A stretch of 40,340 bases of DNA from Opitutia bacterium (lineage in GTDB: Bacteria > Verrucomicrobiota > Verrucomicrobiia > Opitutales > Seribacteraceae), in contig PBLJ01000019.1 in assembly GCA_002721705.1 (NCBI GenBank), positions 1 through 40,340 on the forward strand, read 5' to 3'. Made by a program: the position numbers and the translations under genes. Of the stretch, positions 23,376-31,740 are shown piece by piece (the stretch's first letter is position 1; each line of letters opens with the position of its first letter). Below the pieces are notes generated by a model, which searched no databases, was not told the DNA's origin, and saw only the letters and a list, made by a program, of their open reading frames with translations.

Positions 23376-24412
23376 CACTTTTGCTTTTTGAGCAAGTCGG
23401 TATCGGCGGAGCGTACCTTTTTACCCACAAGATCTCGAATTTCCATGGTGACTTTGGGCGAGGATGCGGACCAATCGATCGTAAGCAGGCCGAAGTTTTC
23501 CCTGAAATAGCGATCACCGATACGATGAGGATTCACCTCGTTGTCCGGACGCAGCGATTGGTTCATGGCGCTGGCGGTGACGTCGAAAAGGGGGTAGGGC
23601 AGAACCCCTTCCAATTTTGAAATCTCGGCTGCATGTCGATCTCCACTTAGTATGATGACTCCATTCGACCTTGTTTTATTCAGCAGGTCGAGGAACCGCT
23701 GGCGTTCCTTGGGGAAGTTACCCCAAGTTTCCCAACCGTGGGTCGTTGAAACGACTTGTATGCTGGATGCGATCACTCGGATGTCGGCCGGTTCCCGAAG
23801 AGTTTTCTCCAACCATTCCCACTGGGCTTTTCCCAACACCTCGGCTTTTTCCGATTCATTCGGACCATAAGGCCCTTTGCCTTTTGGGCGATTTGGGTTT
23901 CGTTTCAGGGCGGTGCGAAAATAGCGAGTATCGAGCAAGATGAATTGAACGCGTTTTCCTTTAGGGCCGATGGTCAAGGCATCGTAGATTCCAGGCGTTT
24001 TGCGGCGAACGGAATCCTTGGGTTCACCGAGAAAATCGAGGAAAAGCTGCTGGGACTCCACTTTCTTCGGGTATTCGATGCCAGCATCGTTTTCACCGTA
24101 GTCATGGTCGTCCCAGACGGCCAACAAGCGGCAACTTTTCCTTAGTTTTCGAAAACCTGGTTTTTCCGCCAAAACGTTCCATTTGCCTTTCAGCTTTTCC
24201 ATATCCCGAGTATCGCCGTAAATGTTGTCTCCCAATAACAGGAATACGTCGGGTGTGGTGGAGAGTACGCCGTCCCAAATGGGTTGAGGGCGCCTTTCCT
24301 GAAGGCAGGAACCAAAGGCGATCCTTGTTATGGGTTTTTCCGCTTGGGATGGGGTTGCCGATAGCAGAAGGGAGGCGATGGTGGCCTGAGCGAGTAATAG
24401 GCGTGGGTTCAT
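23375..24412 (-). CDS. Exported PhoD/alkaline phosphatase D-like phosphoesterase
   Basis: The 345-residue protein has a signal peptide (about residues 1-24, ending PSQA-EK). The mature protein has the PhoD-like metallophosphatase motifs: FGSC (33-36), GDNIYGD (61-67), WDDHDYGENDA (100-110) and SGDRHAAEIS near the C-terminus. PhoD enzymes hydrolyse phosphodiesters or phosphomonoesters with Fe/Ca or similar metals in the periplasm. The ATG at 24412 overlaps the stop of the upstream hydrolase gene by four bases (ATGA), so translation is coupled. It is the last gene of a long minus-strand run and shares its export with its neighbours. At 345 residues it is shorter than Bacillus PhoD. The substrate is uncertain and may be an organic phosphate released from biomass. 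Confidence 0.86.
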   Translation of the reverse strand: MNPRLLLAQATIASLLLSATPSQAEKPITRIAFGSCLQERRPQPIWDGVLSTTPDVFLLLGDNIYGDTRDMEKLKGKWNVLAEKPGFRKLRKSCRLLAVWDDHDYGENDAGIEYPKKVESQQLFLDFLGEPKDSVRRKTPGIYDALTIGPKGKRVQFILLDTRYFRTALKRNPNRPKGKGPYGPNESEKAEVLGKAQWEWLEKTLREPADIRVIASSIQVVSTTHGWETWGNFPKERQRFLDLLNKTRSNGVIILSGDRHAAEISKLEGVLPYPLFDVTASAMNQSLRPDNEVNPHRIGDRYFRENFGLLTIDWSASSPKVTMEIRDLVGKKVRSADTDLLKKQK

Positions 24413-26328
24413 GGCAAGAAAGTGATGCTGCGAGGTTGGGCGAGGTCGACGAGGAGTGGCATGTCGAAATACTCCAGTAACCGGAAACAAAAGAACTCAG
24501 GGTATTTGTTTGCCCCCCAGTTGTTTTTGAGAATGTCTTTCAGGCTCTTGAGGCTCCCATGAGCGTCCAAGGATTTAATGGCTTTTTTATCAAGAGCCGT
24601 GGCAATGAGAGCGAAGAGGCTCGATCGTGGTCCGTGTGAACGAATCTCCACCGAGACGCCGGCTTTTTCTTTCAACCAGCCGGCGGCGGCGGCAACTTGC
24701 GAGGCTTGTATGCCAATGGACCTTTCTCCCACCGCGGCCACTAATATGGCAAAAAGAAAATCCCGCGTACGAATTTTGGATTCGCCGAAATAGAATGGAT
24801 CAATAGCCAACACCCTCTTGCCTTCGCTAAGCGCCTTATGCACCTGCTTGGCGAGCTTTGAGCGGCCTAGGTCTCCCATCAGCAAGACGGCCCCTGTGGG
24901 GTTCTTCGGAATGAATTCGGTGGCGGGAACCGACCATTCCTTGCCGAACCGAAACAAACGGCGAAGGGAGCGAACCTCCCCTAGTTTTTCTTCCGACAGT
25001 ATTTCCGTTTGCACCTTGTAATCCGTGAAGTGCACGGTTTTTCGGAGAACCCCCGACCATGCGCTTGGAGGTACTTTTTTTCCCGAAAAGGGATCACGGG
25101 GCAGATCTTCTGCCAGTCGCAACGCTATTTTATTAAAATTTAAATTATTTTCGGGCAGGGGAACTATAAGTTCGTCGTAAGTCTTCACTTCTTTTTCGGA
25201 AGGGATTTCCTTCCAATCGTAGTCGGCTTTCTCCGGATGGAAAACGTCGCCCAGCATACGATAGAGTTGTTGTCGGTTGTCCTTCTCGAAGTTGTGAGTG
25301 CCGGGATCGTGATTAACGTGCGACCGAAGAAACTTTTCTCGGCCAAGAAGGGCGAACTTTGGCTTGGCGGCTTCCATAAGCGGAGGCAATGCGTGCGGCG
25401 CGGCAAAGCAACAATTGTCTTTCTCGTTCTTGGTCAGGAGCAGAGCTCGATCCGAGAGGAGAGCAGTGAGGTGCGTATAGTCTGCGATAGTGGCGAGGTC
25501 GTTGGGAGTCTGCTCGGAATCGCCGAGGTCTGAAAAAGGTCGAGCGCGAGTCTTGAAACTAGAGTAGCCAGCAACTGGATTCGCCAGTTTCACGCGTGGG
25601 TCGAGCGAACTGAAGAAAATGGTTTGCCAACCTCCGCCCGAAAGGCCCGCCACGGCCACCCGTTCGGGATCTGCGTTGGGATGCTCGATAAGCAAATCAA
25701 GAGCTCGTGATACGTTCAGGAAAAAAGGAGCCATGCCGCTTTCTCCGCATAGATCGAGCTGAGCCAATTGGTAGTGTCCCACGCGATTCTTGAACTGTCC
25801 CAACCCAATCCATTCCACGTTAAGCGCCAACATGCCGCGTTTGGCTTGGTTGATGCATCGGATTTGTTTTTGGGGTGATGCTTTGCCCGTGCGTCCATGC
25901 CCGTTCACGTTAACTACTACGGGAACTTTCCCGGATATTTTTTCCGGTTCATAAAGCAATGCGGGAGCCCACCATCCCGGTACGATTTCGAATCGCAGCT
26001 TGCGAATGCGATAGCCCGGCAACCCTTCGATTACCTCGTCCCACACGACTTTCGATTCGGCCTCACGCCATGCCTTGGCTTGCTTGCCGCGGAAAACGAT
26101 TTTATCCAGCACCTCACGTCGAATACGCACCGATTCCGCCAGCCATTCCTCGGGCTTTTTGAACTCGGGCAAGTCGGGCACCCGGTTTTCGCAAAAGGCC
26201 TGCACTTCTTCCAGAGATTGATCGTTCTTCAGGATAGGTTGGGCCAATTCCTTCTCGATTTCCTCTACTGAAGGCGTGGCTGAAAACAGGAAGCACGGAA
26301 GGAGAAGGAAGGGGAGGGTAGTTTTCAT
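24409..26328 (-). CDS. Exported alpha/beta hydrolase (acetyl-esterase/dienelactone-hydrolase-like)
   Basis: The 639-residue protein has a signal peptide (about residues 1-18). The hydrolase domain has the nucleophile elbow GLSGGGW with Ser230, and NVNGHGRTGK and LNVEWIGLGQF as oxyanion and preceding strands. A histidine of SHVNHDPGTHNFEKDNR is the likely catalytic one. The remaining C-terminal part (about 400-639) is a second alpha/beta-hydrolase-like region (TGAVLLMGDLGRSK...) without an obvious nucleophile, so it may be a degenerate repeat. The gene overlaps the PhoD-like gene by four bases and follows the CE15 gene by 34 bases. It probably removes acetyl or other acyl groups from polysaccharides, as a partner to the glucuronoyl esterase. 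Confidence 0.8.
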   Translation of the reverse strand: MKTTLPFLLLPCFLFSATPSVEEIEKELAQPILKNDQSLEEVQAFCENRVPDLPEFKKPEEWLAESVRIRREVLDKIVFRGKQAKAWREAESKVVWDEVIEGLPGYRIRKLRFEIVPGWWAPALLYEPEKISGKVPVVVNVNGHGRTGKASPQKQIRCINQAKRGMLALNVEWIGLGQFKNRVGHYQLAQLDLCGESGMAPFFLNVSRALDLLIEHPNADPERVAVAGLSGGGWQTIFFSSLDPRVKLANPVAGYSSFKTRARPFSDLGDSEQTPNDLATIADYTHLTALLSDRALLLTKNEKDNCCFAAPHALPPLMEAAKPKFALLGREKFLRSHVNHDPGTHNFEKDNRQQLYRMLGDVFHPEKADYDWKEIPSEKEVKTYDELIVPLPENNLNFNKIALRLAEDLPRDPFSGKKVPPSAWSGVLRKTVHFTDYKVQTEILSEEKLGEVRSLRRLFRFGKEWSVPATEFIPKNPTGAVLLMGDLGRSKLAKQVHKALSEGKRVLAIDPFYFGESKIRTRDFLFAILVAAVGERSIGIQASQVAAAAGWLKEKAGVSVEIRSHGPRSSLFALIATALDKKAIKSLDAHGSLKSLKDILKNNWGANKYPEFFCFRLLEYFDMPLLVDLAQPRSITFLP

Positions 26329-26362
26329 GACTGGAGAAGGCCGAAAGATTAACGACGAACCA

Positions 26363-27655
26363 TCACTTCAAGTGCTTGTCGGCAAAGTCGAGGTATTGTT
26401 TCCAGTCGTAATCGGTAACGTCATGTTTGCCGGTTCGGACATGGTAGCCGATGCGACCATGGACGGGTTTATCGACGGGAGGTTGTTTCGAGGCTCCGAA
26501 CTGGTAGCCGAACAACTTGTAGACGGGTTCCGCGCCAAGAGCGGAGAGAAATTCACCATTTGGGTCCGCCCATCTGTCTCCCTCGGCGGAGGCGACGTAG
26601 ATGGGGCGCGGCGCGGACAGGGCGATCAGCATGTGCTGATCCACCGGACATTCGTCTTCCTTGTCGTTGTACTTTTTGTAATTGTCGCAAAACCAGTGGG
26701 GAAAAGAAGTGTTGATCCGTTTCACTGTCTCACCGAACGCGCGCCTGCTCAAGGCTGCCCCCCCGCAACCCGAGTTGTTGGAGATGACCAGTGCGAAGCG
26801 TTCATCCGAGGCTCCTGCCCACAAGGATGTCTTACCGAGGCGTGAATGACCCATCACGGCGATTCGCTTGGCATCGACGGCGGTATCTGTTTCCAAGTAA
26901 TCCAAGCCACGGCTAAGGCCCCAGGCCCAACCTGCGATGGAGGCCCAATCGGTCGGCTTGCGCTTCTTCGGGTGTTTGGGAGGGAAAAGTGGGTGGATTC
27001 CGTTTTCGTAGCCATCGTGGAAATCAGGGTCTATGTCCCCATAATAGATGGTTCCAAATGCATAGCCTCGGGAAATGATCGTATCGATTGCCCAACGGGA
27101 TGCTCGATCACCGCGACCCGCCTCGTTCGCCTTGTTGTCCTTGGATCCATTGCTGTTTCGAACCCAAGAAGTTGGGATACGTATGGCGGGATCTGCGTGG
27201 GTGGTGTGGTTGCCCATGAAATTGACCGTGAGAAAGCCAGGAACGGGACCCTTGGCCTTCTTGGGTAGGTACAACAACAAGTTGACGGCGAGGGCTTTTT
27301 CGCCTTTGCCCAAATGAATGAGGATTTGCTTGCGCGTTGCCTTGCCGTCCAAGGCGTTCTCTCCTTTCTCCACCACCTCGAAGCGCATCGCCTTGGGTTT
27401 GCCCGGGGAGCGTCCGTAAACCTCGTCCTCGAACAGGCGGAGCACCTCGGGTCTCCTTTTCGTTAGCCAAGCGTCGGCATCTTTTATTTTTGTACCGTCG
27501 AGGCAGACTAGTGGGTCGGGCAGTTTGTACTCAGGAACTTTGGATTCCTCGTAATTGTAACCTTTGGGCGGAGCCTTTACTTCATCGAGAAAAGTCATGG
27601 CGAGGAAGGTAACGAAAAGCAATCTGCAGGCATTGCGTGGGTATTGGATTTGCAT
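26363..27655 (-). CDS. Glucuronoyl esterase-like protein (carbohydrate esterase family 15)
   Basis: The 430-residue protein has a likely signal peptide (residues 1-27, MQIQYPRNACRLLFVTFLAM then TFLDEV). CE15 hallmarks are visible: VMGHSRLGKTSLW with nucleophile Ser271, SNNSGCGGAALSRR (292-305), and RTGKHDVTDYDW with His411. CE15 enzymes cleave ester bonds between lignin and glucuronoxylan, or methyl esters of glucuronate. The ATG at 27655 gives the signal peptide and is preferred to a TTG further upstream. It is followed 34 bases later by the alpha/beta hydrolase gene on the same strand. The set suggests plant- or algal-polysaccharide de-esterification in the periplasm. Confidence 0.88.
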   Translation of the reverse strand: MQIQYPRNACRLLFVTFLAMTFLDEVKAPPKGYNYEESKVPEYKLPDPLVCLDGTKIKDADAWLTKRRPEVLRLFEDEVYGRSPGKPKAMRFEVVEKGENALDGKATRKQILIHLGKGEKALAVNLLLYLPKKAKGPVPGFLTVNFMGNHTTHADPAIRIPTSWVRNSNGSKDNKANEAGRGDRASRWAIDTIISRGYAFGTIYYGDIDPDFHDGYENGIHPLFPPKHPKKRKPTDWASIAGWAWGLSRGLDYLETDTAVDAKRIAVMGHSRLGKTSLWAGASDERFALVISNNSGCGGAALSRRAFGETVKRINTSFPHWFCDNYKKYNDKEDECPVDQHMLIALSAPRPIYVASAEGDRWADPNGEFLSALGAEPVYKLFGYQFGASKQPPVDKPVHGRIGYHVRTGKHDVTDYDWKQYLDFADKHLK

Positions 27656-27721
27656 GCCTGTGAACTTGTGAAGTTTCTTTCTTCTCGGCAAGCCCAAGTC
27701 ACTTGGCTCGCGATCACGTAT

Positions 27722-28156
27722 TTATCGAGGAAATCCCCAAATGGCTCGGTCATGCATAACCTTTCGCCTTCTCGCCAACCACTCCTCTTCCACTTGGTCG
27801 ACTAACTGGCAAAGCGCCAAGAATTCTTGTTCTCTGATTTGCTGCGCGTCTTTTGCCTTTTTCACCGTTTCCCTTAGTTTGTAATGCCGAGGTGGGTTGT
27901 AGAGTCTTTCCGCGCTTGGCGCCCGAGCCATCATAAAGCGATGTTTTTCGTATGCCAATCGACCACGTTCCAAATCCGTCTCAATAAGAGCTTTCAATAG
28001 CTCCGCCTTATTGACCAAACCGTTTTCAAAATCTTTTTGGGCGGTTTCGACACGAGCATTGAGCGCAGACGTTCGCGAGTCGGTCGAGACGCAGGACGTC
28101 AGGATCAAGGCGATGATGGTTAACAAGTGACATTGAAGTAGCTTTGCATGCTTCAT
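27722..28156 (-). CDS. Small lipoprotein of unknown function
   Basis: The 144-residue protein has a lipoprotein signal peptide with lipobox LTSC (Cys22). The mature part is mostly charged helix (EIKALIETDLERGRLAYEKHR-like heptads are seen around residues 50-75) and ends RKVMHDRAIWGFPR. I recognise no family. It begins 13 bases after the stop of dinB on the same strand and ends 66 bases before the CE15 gene. Position alone does not say whether it belongs to DNA repair, envelope structure or polysaccharide use. A structural lipoprotein of the outer membrane is a guess. Confidence 0.7.
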   Translation of the reverse strand: MKHAKLLQCHLLTIIALILTSCVSTDSRTSALNARVETAQKDFENGLVNKAELLKALIETDLERGRLAYEKHRFMMARAPSAERLYNPPRHYKLRETVKKAKDAQQIREQEFLALCQLVDQVEEEWLARRRKVMHDRAIWGFPR

Positions 28157-28169
28157 GGACGTTTCCGTT

Positions 28170-29222
28170 TTAGATTCCCAATGCCTCCAAGAAATTCAAT
28201 TGGGCCTCGATCATGGATTCTTCACGCAAACGCACTCCCAAACCGATTAGTCGAATGGGGTTGTCATTTCGTGTAAAACCTTCTTCGACCAAGGATAGAT
28301 AGTTTTCCATGACCGGTCGGATACCGGCTTTGCTGACCGTTGTGACGGTGAAGTCGCTGAACTTCAGTTTGGCGAAAATACCGTCCACTTTTGGTAATTT
28401 GCCTTTCGCCCGCAAGTCATCCATTAGTTCGGAATAAAGCTCATGTACCTTACCACTGGCGGTTTCCAAGTTGTCCACGAACTCAGCGAAGGTGCGTTCC
28501 ACGCTCATCGACTTGGGTGGGCGATGAGGTACCACTGGACGCTCGTCCTTGCCTCGACAAAGGTCGCGCAATTCGACTCCGAACTTCCCGAATCGGCGAG
28601 CCAATTCCGTTTCCGGGATGCGTTGTAGATCGGAGCAGGACGCTATACCCATTTCCTTGAGCGTTTTCTCCGTTTGGGGTCCGACCCCCCACAACTTGCG
28701 TACAGGGAGTTTGCGGACAAAGTCCTTCACTTCGTCCGGCTGGATTTCGAATTGTCCATTTGGCTTGTTCCAGTCACTGGCGATCTTTGCCAACATCTTG
28801 TTCGGCGCTATGCCAGCGGAAGATGGTAAAGAGATTTCTTCTCGAATCCGGTAGCGAATTTCGGTGGCGATTTCAAAAGCCGACCGAGAATCCTCGGAAA
28901 CGTCCAAGTAGGCTTCGTCCAAGGACAAGGGCTCAACCAGTTCGGTGTAACCCAACATTATGGCTCGTATGCGTGATGAAATTGCCCGGTAGACTTCAAA
29001 CCTTGGAGGAAGCAAGGTGAGGGTGGGGCATGCTTGCAGAGCTTTGAATACCGGCATACCGGAACGACAACCGAAATCCCTGGCTTCATAGTTGCAGGTG
29101 GTCAGTACACTGCGGCGACTGGAACCGGCAATCCCCACGGGCTTGCCTACCAAATCCGTACGTTCACGCAATTCCACGGCTGCGTAGAAACAATCTTGGT
29201 CCACGTGGATGATTTGCCTCAT
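28170..29222 (-). CDS. dinB: DNA polymerase IV
   Basis: The 350-residue Y-family polymerase copies past lesions. It has HVDQDCFYAAVE (Asp8, Asp10; Gln9 takes the place of the common Met), NYEARDFGCRSGMP, the catalytic SLDEAYLDV (Asp102, Glu103) and the helix-hairpin-helix thumb motif LWGVGPQTEKTLKEMGI. The little-finger domain follows to residue about 335. The C-terminus ends AQLNFLEALGI, in which QLNFL is a probable beta-clamp-binding motif related to QLxLF. The gene is 13 bases upstream of the small lipoprotein and 54 bases downstream of the quinone oxidoreductase-like gene on the same strand. No LexA-type operator is evident in the 54 bases before it. Confidence 0.94.
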   Translation of the reverse strand: MRQIIHVDQDCFYAAVELRERTDLVGKPVGIAGSSRRSVLTTCNYEARDFGCRSGMPVFKALQACPTLTLLPPRFEVYRAISSRIRAIMLGYTELVEPLSLDEAYLDVSEDSRSAFEIATEIRYRIREEISLPSSAGIAPNKMLAKIASDWNKPNGQFEIQPDEVKDFVRKLPVRKLWGVGPQTEKTLKEMGIASCSDLQRIPETELARRFGKFGVELRDLCRGKDERPVVPHRPPKSMSVERTFAEFVDNLETASGKVHELYSELMDDLRAKGKLPKVDGIFAKLKFSDFTVTTVSKAGIRPVMENYLSLVEEGFTRNDNPIRLIGLGVRLREESMIEAQLNFLEALGI

Positions 29223-29276
29223 CGCCTTATCATGAAGCTAATGCGACTTGGACGGGTCGCAAGCGGAAAGCCCAAA

Positions 29277-30266
29277 CTACGAATTGCTCAGTGCGATTTT
29301 CCCCATGGTTTTTCCCGATTCCAACAGGACGTGGGCCTCGCCCACCTTCTCGAAGGGGAACACTTCGGAATGTAGATGCGGGCGCAATTTGCCTGCTTCG
29401 GCCAATTGAGCAGCTTTCTGCAAAATAGCGCCATGGTGCTCGCGTCCTATATTTTGAACCAAGGGAAGCAGCATGAACACTACGTGGAGGGTGAGCCCTC
29501 TAACGTGAACGTTGGTGAGGTCATGGGTGGAGCGGGCTGCGATGGAAACAACGGTTCCACCGATCTTGGCGGCTGCAAAGGAATCGTCGAGGCGCGTGGT
29601 TCCCACTGTGTCGAAAACAACGTCGTAACCTTCGCCTCCCGTATGCTTGGAAACGTATTCCTCCACCGAAGTTTTCTTGTAATTAATTCCAGTATCGGCC
29701 CCTAGGGATTTCCCCAAGGCCAGTTTCTCATCACTGGAAGCGGTGACGTGAACTTCCGCCCCGGCAGCTTTGGCCAATTGCAGGCCGACGTGACCCACAC
29801 CTCCAGCCGCTGCATGAACCAAAACCTTTTGCCCTTCACGCACCTTGCCTCGATCCATGAGGGCGTTCCAGGACGTGATCGTGACCAAGGGCAGGGCGGC
29901 CGCTTCCTGCATAGACAGATTGGAGGGTTTCTTTGCCAATAGGCGGGCGTCGGCCAAGGCATAGTCCGCCAAGACTCCGGGGAGACCCTTGAAACCACCG
30001 ACACATCCATAGACTTCGTCACTGGTAGAAAAACCTTCCACGCCTTCACCCACTTCCTCAACCACTCCCGCCATATCTCCATGGAGGATGCCGGGCAGTT
30101 CGGGGCCGATGGGGATGAGGCCCTGTCTAATCTTGAAGTCGACGGGATTGACGCTTGATGCGACAACTCGAACCAAGACGTGCCCTGCCTTGGTTTCGGG
30201 CTTTGGCACTTCTTCGACACGGAAAAGTTCGGGACCGCCGTGTTCGGGCAGTATGATGGCTTTCAT
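29277..30266 (-). CDS. Quinone oxidoreductase-like MDR (NADPH-dependent)
   Basis: The 329-residue protein is a zinc-free medium-chain dehydrogenase of the quinone oxidoreductase group. SSVNPVDFKIRQG (37-49), HGDMAGVVEEVG and the nucleotide-binding LVHAAAGGVGHVGLQLAKA (about 149-167) are typical. TASSDEKLALGKSLGADTGINY continues the cofactor fold. No zinc-binding cysteine pattern is present, in line with the quinone/enone reductase subgroup. It is cytoplasmic and is flanked on the same strand by a DUF1501 gene and dinB. It probably reduces quinones or conjugated carbonyls. Confidence 0.9.
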   Translation of the reverse strand: MKAIILPEHGGPELFRVEEVPKPETKAGHVLVRVVASSVNPVDFKIRQGLIPIGPELPGILHGDMAGVVEEVGEGVEGFSTSDEVYGCVGGFKGLPGVLADYALADARLLAKKPSNLSMQEAAALPLVTITSWNALMDRGKVREGQKVLVHAAAGGVGHVGLQLAKAAGAEVHVTASSDEKLALGKSLGADTGINYKKTSVEEYVSKHTGGEGYDVVFDTVGTTRLDDSFAAAKIGGTVVSIAARSTHDLTNVHVRGLTLHVVFMLLPLVQNIGREHHGAILQKAAQLAEAGKLRPHLHSEVFPFEKVGEAHVLLESGKTMGKIALSNS

Positions 30267-30318
30267 ACCCTCAGTTTTTTAGATCCCTCTGGTCGGAGGG
30301 CAAGCCACGAAAACGGAT

Positions 30319-31728
30319 TTAGACGAAGAGATCGTGCACCACCCGTCCGGCAACGTCGGTCAGGCGAAAATCACGTCCGGCATACCGGTAAGTGAGCTTT
30401 TCATGGTTCAAGCCCAAGGCGTGCAGGATGGTGGCATGCAGGTCATGCATATGGATGCGGTTTTCCACGGCTACGCCACCGATCTCGTCCGTGGCTCCGT
30501 AGGAAATGCCTGATTTGATGCCACCACCGGCGAGAAACACGGTGAATCCTCGTGGGTTGTGGTCACGGCCGTCCTTGCCTTGAGCAAAAGGGGTTCGTCC
30601 GAATTCTCCGCCCCACCAGACGAGGGTGTCTTCCAGCAACCCTCTGGCCTTCAGGTCACGCAACAAGCCGGCCACGGGTTTGTCGGTGGCCTTGGCGTGC
30701 TCGGCGTGCTTCGGCATGTTGCCGTGCTGGTCCCATCGTGGGTTGTTGGATTCGTCCGAATAGTTCACGTTTACATACCGCACGCCTCGCTCGACCATCC
30801 TGCGAGCAAGCAGGCATTGTTTACCAAAATCATCTGTTTTCCCTTCCCCGATGCCATAGATTTTCTTGGTGGCTTCGGTTTCACTGGACAGGTCCGTCAG
30901 CTCGGGAGCCTCCATTTGCATCCGCCATGCCAGTTCGTAGGTCTTGATGGTGGCGTCCAGGCGATCGTCTGCCGGCGCGCCTGAGGCTTGCGTTGAGTTA
31001 AGACCTTGGAGGAAATCAAAACGTTGCCGTCTCTGAGCCGCGTTCAACATGGCGTTGTCGACGTTCTTTATTTTGGCTCCTGATACGCTTCCGGCTCGAC
31101 CGATGGCTGTTCCTTGGTGGATGGAGGGGAGAAAGGCGTTTCCGTAATTGCGTGGGCCTCCCTTGGAAGCTGCTGGCGAAATGGTGACGAAGGCAGGCAG
31201 GTTTTGGTTTTCCGTGCCAAGACCATAGGATATCCAACTGCCCATCGAGGGACGAACCAGATTGGTTGCGCCGGTGTGAAGAAACAAGGTGGATGGCCCA
31301 TGGGCCACACCTTCCGTGTGCATCGAGTGAATGAACGCGATGTCATCCACTTGGCCTGCTATGTGGGGAAAAAGGGAGGAGACGTGTTGTCCGCATTCGC
31401 CGTATTGCTTGAAATCCCAAAGGGGTTTCATCAAGCGTCGTTTGCTCGCTTTGCCAAAGGTGCCTGTTCGTACTCCGACAAAGTCAAAGTCCTTGCCGTC
31501 CTTTGCGATCAGTTCGGGCTTGTAGTCGAAGGTGTCTACGTGACTGGGCCCGCCCGCCATGAAGAGGAAGATTACGCGCTTGGCTCGCTGGGGAAGGAGC
31601 GCGGTCTTTGGAGCCAAGGGATTATACGCTAGGGCTCCTTGCATACCGGCCAAAGCCAGCGAACCGAAACCGCACGCCGCGCTTTTCAGCATATGGCGTC
31701 TAGAAAAAGATGGGCCGATATTCGACAT
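30319..31728 (-). CDS. Tat-exported DUF1501 protein (paired with a DUF1553 protein)
   Basis: The 469-residue protein has a twin-arginine signal ([22 protein letters not shown]; Arg10-Arg11). The first signature [15 protein letters not shown] is the canonical form. [18 protein letters not shown] provides the second. Its C-terminus, [21 protein letters not shown] followed by AGRVVHDLF, matches the other paired DUF1501 protein at 34715-36175 and is absent from the two unpaired ones. It starts 12 bases after the stop of the large DUF1553 protein, so the two are almost certainly co-expressed. It may act together with that protein in the periplasm, but the reaction is not known. Confidence 0.9.
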   Translation of the reverse strand: MSNIGPSFSRRHMLKSAACGFGSLALAGMQGALAYNPLAPKTALLPQRAKRVIFLFMAGGPSHVDTFDYKPELIAKDGKDFDFVGVRTGTFGKASKRRLMKPLWDFKQYGECGQHVSSLFPHIAGQVDDIAFIHSMHTEGVAHGPSTLFLHTGATNLVRPSMGSWISYGLGTENQNLPAFVTISPAASKGGPRNYGNAFLPSIHQGTAIGRAGSVSGAKIKNVDNAMLNAAQRRQRFDFLQGLNSTQASGAPADDRLDATIKTYELAWRMQMEAPELTDLSSETEATKKIYGIGEGKTDDFGKQCLLARRMVERGVRYVNVNYSDESNNPRWDQHGNMPKHAEHAKATDKPVAGLLRDLKARGLLEDTLVWWGGEFGRTPFAQGKDGRDHNPRGFTVFLAGGGIKSGISYGATDEIGGVAVENRIHMHDLHATILHALGLNHEKLTYRYAGRDFRLTDVAGRVVHDLFV

Positions 31729-31740
31729 GTCTTTAAGTTC

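Noticed and set aside
31724..31731. Second copy of GACATGTC as an operator
   Set aside because: It covers the start codon of the DUF1501 gene, and two copies of an 8-mer in 40 kb are near chance.
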